Source: JAKFWF01 sp031374115
Lineage (GTDB): Bacteria; Pseudomonadota; Alphaproteobacteria; Rhizobiales; Hyphomicrobiaceae
Direction: 5' to 3'
DNA: 64,000 nt
NCBI GenBank assembly: GCA_031374115.1
Contig: JANMNO010000140.1
Location: 1 to 64,000, forward strand
Shown: one piece after another, positions 60,957 to 64,000 of the stretch
Layout of the letters: each line of letters begins with the position of its first letter
Position numbering within the stretch: position 1 is the stretch's first letter
Translations under genes and position numbers: made by a program
Notes under the pieces: generated by a model
Told to the model about the DNA's origin: nothing
Database searches by the model: none
Seen by the model: only the letters and a program-made list of their open reading frames with translations

Positions 60957-61847
60957 ATGGCGCGCCGGCTCCCACCGCTGAATGCTCTTTCGAGTTTTGA
61001 ATCGGCCGCCCGGCACTTGAGTTTTTCGAAGGCGGCGGACGAGCTTCACGTCACGCATGGAGCGGTGAGCCGTGCGGTGCGTCACCTGGAGGACTACCTG
61101 GGCGTGCAATTGTTCACGCGAGCCACCCGGTCAATCAGCCTGACATTGGCGGGCGCCAACTATGCGGCGCAAGTTCGCGATATTTTGGATCAACTCGCTG
61201 CCGCCACCGCGGCCACAAAAGGCGAGAATTCGACCGGCATCCTGAGTATCAGCACGCTCGATTCGTTCGCCAGCAGGTGGTTGGTCCCAAGATTATTCGG
61301 GTTCCGGAGGCTTCACGGCGATATCGACGTTCGGCTGTCGACTTCTGAAAGATTGGCGGACTTCGTGGCGGACGGAATCGATATCGCAATCCGTTACGGC
61401 CGCGGGCAATACCCTGGCTTGGAGACCGAACTGCTGATGCAAGAAGACCTGTTTCCGGTTTGCAGCCCGGCGCTCCGAGAGGGTACGCATCCGCTGCGCA
61501 CGCCGGCCGATCTCAAATATCAGACGCTGATCCATGATGATTTCCACATCGATTGGTCAATGTGGCTGCGGGCGGCGGGCATCACCGGTATCGACGCCCA
61601 TCGCGGGCCCAGGCTCACCTCGTCTGGCCAAGCCCTTCAGGCGGCCGCACTCGGCGAAGGTGTCGTGCTGGGCCGCAGTGGATTGGTCGGCGACGACTTG
61701 GCCGCTGGGCGTCTGGTGCGGCCATTCGAATTCAAGATGCCCGCAGGCCTTGCTTACTATCTGGTCTACCCGCCTCGTGCCATTCAGCGCAAAAAGGTCA
61801 AGGCTTTCCGCGATTGGCTGTTTGCGGAGATCGAGCGAGAGGCTTGA
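60957..61847 (+). CDS. LysR family transcriptional regulator (GcvA-like)
   Basis: A 296-residue regulator. The start RRLPPLNALSSFESAARHLS, with core LPPLNALSSFE, and FSKAADELHVTHGAVSRAV (core ADELHVTHGAVS) are characteristic of the GcvA/AmpR group. The effector domain follows. AAGGGG lies about 9 nt before the ATG. It diverges from the DUF1127 gene across 122 bp that hold the dyad GCGTG-N18-CACGC (60913-60940). Target genes are unknown, and the gene converges on the exported repeat protein. Confidence 0.93.
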   Translation: MARRLPPLNALSSFESAARHLSFSKAADELHVTHGAVSRAVRHLEDYLGVQLFTRATRSISLTLAGANYAAQVRDILDQLAAATAATKGENSTGILSISTLDSFASRWLVPRLFGFRRLHGDIDVRLSTSERLADFVADGIDIAIRYGRGQYPGLETELLMQEDLFPVCSPALREGTHPLRTPADLKYQTLIHDDFHIDWSMWLRAAGITGIDAHRGPRLTSSGQALQAAALGEGVVLGRSGLVGDDLAAGRLVRPFEFKMPAGLAYYLVYPPRAIQRKKVKAFRDWLFAEIEREA

Positions 61848-61860
61848 AAAAAGCTTTCGC

Positions 61861-62766
61861 TCAAACGACGACGACCAGCGTTCTGCCCGCTGTCATTCCG
61901 ACCTGCAATGCCGGTCTGCCGTCCTTTACCACCACTTTGAAATCCTCCGCAGCGACCGCTGGAAGCTCGGCTTGGTGAAACTCCGTCGCGCGCCCACCTT
62001 TGAACGAGAAGAACCGGATGCGACGGCGGTCTTGCGAGGGCACAGCTAAATCCGGAACGCCGTCGCCGTTGAAATCGGCGATCGCGTGCAGCGCCAAGAA
62101 TCCCGATCCGAGCGCATGATTGCATACGTCGTCGATCGCGAACGTCTGCAGCAGCCGGCCGTTGCGCGCAGTCCACAACTGCAGCTGTCCGTTGACATGC
62201 GGGGTGCGCACGAGTGCGATTTGCAGGATGCCATCGCCGGTGAAGTTTGCTGGACCGATCGGGTTCAACCACTTGAACGGCGAGCCGATCGGTGGCGTCT
62301 CGATGACGATCTTGGCCTCGCCACCGACGATGCCCACGAGCGCCAGCGCGGCCCCCTGCTTCAAGTAGCTGCGCACCGCGATCACCATGTCGGTGCCGTC
62401 GATATCCACAATGCGTGGCTCGCGGTCCTCGAACACACTATCGGCGGGGAGTGCCAGTTTGTGCGCGCGATGATCGGCCGTCGAAATCACCAGCGAACCG
62501 GGTTCGTGCTCCGATCCCAGGGCAAAGTGGCGATAGCGCTTGGTCGGGTCGGAGAACCAGGCGGCGATGATCTGCCGGTTGCCGCGCGCAATTTTGCCGT
62601 CCGGTATGGGCTTGTCGTGATGCGGGCGCTTGAACCGGCCAGACGCCGGGTCGAGGAGGGTGGGCGGTTCGCGCAGTTGAGCGTTGGCAAAGCCGCTGGG
62701 CAGGCCCGCCGCACTTGCCACCAATCCAGCCAAAATGTTTCGTCTCGTCGGCACTTTGAATGGCAT
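61861..62766 (-). CDS. Exported FG-GAP/VCBS-like repeat protein, Tat signal
   Basis: A 301-residue protein. The N-terminus has PTRRNILAGLVASAAGL, a twin-arginine type signal with cleavage near GFANAQ. The mature part has blade-like repeats such as FTGDGILQIALVR and DFNGDGVPDLAVPS, whose DxNGDG loop binds calcium in VCBS/FG-GAP propellers. Function unknown, perhaps binding in the periplasm. The ATG at 62766 follows GGGGG by 9 nt. A frame that runs to 63000 has no export signal and is not used. It diverges from the peptidase gene across 135 bp. Confidence 0.85.
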   Translation of the reverse strand: MPFKVPTRRNILAGLVASAAGLPSGFANAQLREPPTLLDPASGRFKRPHHDKPIPDGKIARGNRQIIAAWFSDPTKRYRHFALGSEHEPGSLVISTADHRAHKLALPADSVFEDREPRIVDIDGTDMVIAVRSYLKQGAALALVGIVGGEAKIVIETPPIGSPFKWLNPIGPANFTGDGILQIALVRTPHVNGQLQLWTARNGRLLQTFAIDDVCNHALGSGFLALHAIADFNGDGVPDLAVPSQDRRRIRFFSFKGGRATEFHQAELPAVAAEDFKVVVKDGRPALQVGMTAGRTLVVVV

Positions 62767-62901
62767 GTTGGCAGACCCCCGCGCGTGCGTAATTCGCAAC
62801 TCAGCTGTAGCCGGATTCGCAAGCACGCATACCCACGCCGCGCCTTGCGCTTGGCAGATTGCGCGGGCAGTGTGGCGCGCAATTCGAATGAGGAGGCGCG
62901 T

Positions 62902-64000
62902 ATGCGTTGCAAAGCGTTGGTCGGGGCGTCGTTGCCGGCAACTATCGCCGCGGTTCTTTCGGTCAGTATTGCAATCGCGGCCATCCCGGCAGTGGCGCAA
63001 GAGGCTGATGCTCCAGCTACGGCTAGTGGGCGCACTCAGCGCGGAATCGCTCAGGATGGTCAGCGTGCAGCCCAGCCTGAACGCACTTTGCCGGCGGACT
63101 CAGTCTCGCAGCACACGCTGGAATTGGCTGGGCGCAGCTTAAAGTTCACAGCCACCGCAGGCTCGATACCGTTCCGTAATAACGAGGGCCGCTTGCTCGC
63201 CGAGTTCGCCTACGTCGCCTACACCGTGCCAGGGGCGGACGCCGCGAAACGCCCGGTCACGTTCGCCTTTAACGGCGGGCCTGGCTCGGCGTCGGCCTGG
63301 CTCCATCTGGGTGGGCTTGGACCATGGCGCTTGCCCCTCGATGCGCCAGAACCATCTGCTTCATCACCGCCCGTGAGTGTGCCGAATGCGGAAACCTGGC
63401 TCGACTTCACCGATCTCGTTTTTATCGATCCGATCGGCACGGGATACAGCCGTCTCGCGCGAACGCCTCCGCAACAACAAGGTGCAGGCGGGCAAACCGC
63501 GCCGCAACGGTCTGGTAATCGCGAGGCCGGCAACCGGGAAAGTGGGGGCAATCGCTTTTTCTGGTCGGTCGGCGGCGATGTCGAATCCGTCGCCGAGTTC
63601 ATTCAGCTCTGGCTGAAAAAGAATAACAGGTTCGCCTCGCCGAAGATGATCGTCGGCGAGAGCTACGGCGGCATCCGTGGACCGAAAGTGACGTCGGCAC
63701 TGCAGACCCGCTTTGGCGTTGGGGTAAATGCTTTGGTACTCGTATCGCCGGTGATCGAATACGGCATTCGCGGTTCCTGGCGAGGATCGAGCTCAACGGG
63801 GCTGACGTCGGTGTTGCCGTCACTCGCTGCGTCGGCAATGGAGCAGAAGGACAAGTCCGTTCAGCTGAACCGGTCGATGCTGGCCGCCGCTGAAACCTAC
63901 GCGCGCACCGAATATCTACCCGATCTCATGCGCGGGCCCAGCGATGCCGCCGCAGTGGAGCGGATGACCAAGCGCGTTGCCGCGCTCACCAATCTGCCGG
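62902..64000 (+). CDS. Serine carboxypeptidase (peptidase S10), 3' end beyond the window
   Basis: Open from the ATG at 62902 to the last base, so 366 codons are visible and the stop is outside. AGGAGG lies 5 nt upstream. A signal peptide ends near AVAQE. The S10 fold is marked by FNGGPGSASAWLHLGGLGP, with the oxyanion hole GGPGS, then VFIDPIGTGYSR and the nucleophile Ser254 in VGESYGGIRGP. The Asp and His are expected further on and are not seen. A Gln/Gly/Arg-rich insert at about residues 187-212 separates two core parts. It is a periplasmic carboxypeptidase of unknown target. Confidence 0.93.
   Translation, partial: MRCKALVGASLPATIAAVLSVSIAIAAIPAVAQEADAPATASGRTQRGIAQDGQRAAQPERTLPADSVSQHTLELAGRSLKFTATAGSIPFRNNEGRLLAEFAYVAYTVPGADAAKRPVTFAFNGGPGSASAWLHLGGLGPWRLPLDAPEPSASSPPVSVPNAETWLDFTDLVFIDPIGTGYSRLARTPPQQQGAGGQTAPQRSGNREAGNRESGGNRFFWSVGGDVESVAEFIQLWLKKNNRFASPKMIVGESYGGIRGPKVTSALQTRFGVGVNALVLVSPVIEYGIRGSWRGSSSTGLTSVLPSLAASAMEQKDKSVQLNRSMLAAAETYARTEYLPDLMRGPSDAAAVERMTKRVAALTNLP

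Noticed and set aside
62767..63000. Upstream extension of the Tat-exported protein to 63000
   Set aside because: It would bury the twin-arginine signal 78 residues inside the protein and overlap the peptidase start.

Overview
The window is about 64 kb of GC-rich chromosome with 57 supported protein genes. It comes from an alphaproteobacterium, most likely a member of the Rhizobiales (Hyphomicrobiales) such as a Xanthobacteraceae or Bradyrhizobiaceae relative. Four things point there: a Methylorubrum-type FDH1 formate dehydrogenase pair, DUF2794 and DUF1127 proteins, a fused LplT-PlsC-AMP ligase, and GC-rich REP-like intergenic palindromes of the kind common in that order. The exact genus cannot be told from the sequence. 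I see no rRNA, tRNA, CRISPR array, insertion sequence or prophage.

Layout. 1-660: no protein gene; the second half folds like a structured RNA. 661-3243: two alpha/beta hydrolases and a TerC-type membrane protein. 3506-8199: NAD-linked formate dehydrogenase (fused NuoE/NuoF beta subunit, molybdopterin alpha subunit). 9387-16591 (minus strand): exopolysaccharide export and assembly operon in the order Wza-like, outer-membrane barrel, Wzc-like, priming glycosyltransferase, Wzy-like polymerase. 17962-23110: LysR regulator next to a two-component flavin monooxygenase, a Rid protein, a DUF1028 protein and a ketopantoate-reductase-like enzyme, which looks like an uncharacterised oxidative pathway for a nitrogen compound. 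23107-26854: cell-envelope block (MtgA, polyprenyl synthase, bactofilin, two RlpA-like proteins). 27038-33340: SDR, hydrolase, M20 amidohydrolase and a complete TRAP transporter, followed by an orphan MalK-type ATPase.

34609-47006: a second catabolic island. A five-gene Opp-type ABC importer is transcribed with an enolase-superfamily dehydratase and an SDR. Opposite and beyond lie a GntR regulator, a 2-hydroxyacid dehydrogenase, an HpcH/HpaI aldolase and another SDR. Together these fit uptake of a sugar-acid-containing compound, dehydration to a 2-keto-3-deoxy acid, aldol cleavage and reduction of the fragments. 47688-53063: phospholipid acylation (LplT-Aas fusion, PlsC, CdsA-like) around a promoter region with two identical palindromes. 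53194-64000: housekeeping and mixed genes, including an orphan HigA antitoxin, a class III aminotransferase, a DUF1499 protein that overlaps an antisense MBL hydrolase, a PilZ protein, MutS, DUF1127, a second LysR regulator, a Tat-exported repeat protein and a serine carboxypeptidase cut by the window end.

The strongest leads for new biology are the monooxygenase-Rid-DUF1028 cluster (its Rid protein lacks the usual catalytic arginine), the Wzc-like protein with a degraded P-loop and no tyrosine tail, the tandem operators at 51405-51450, and the candidate structured RNA near 314-506.
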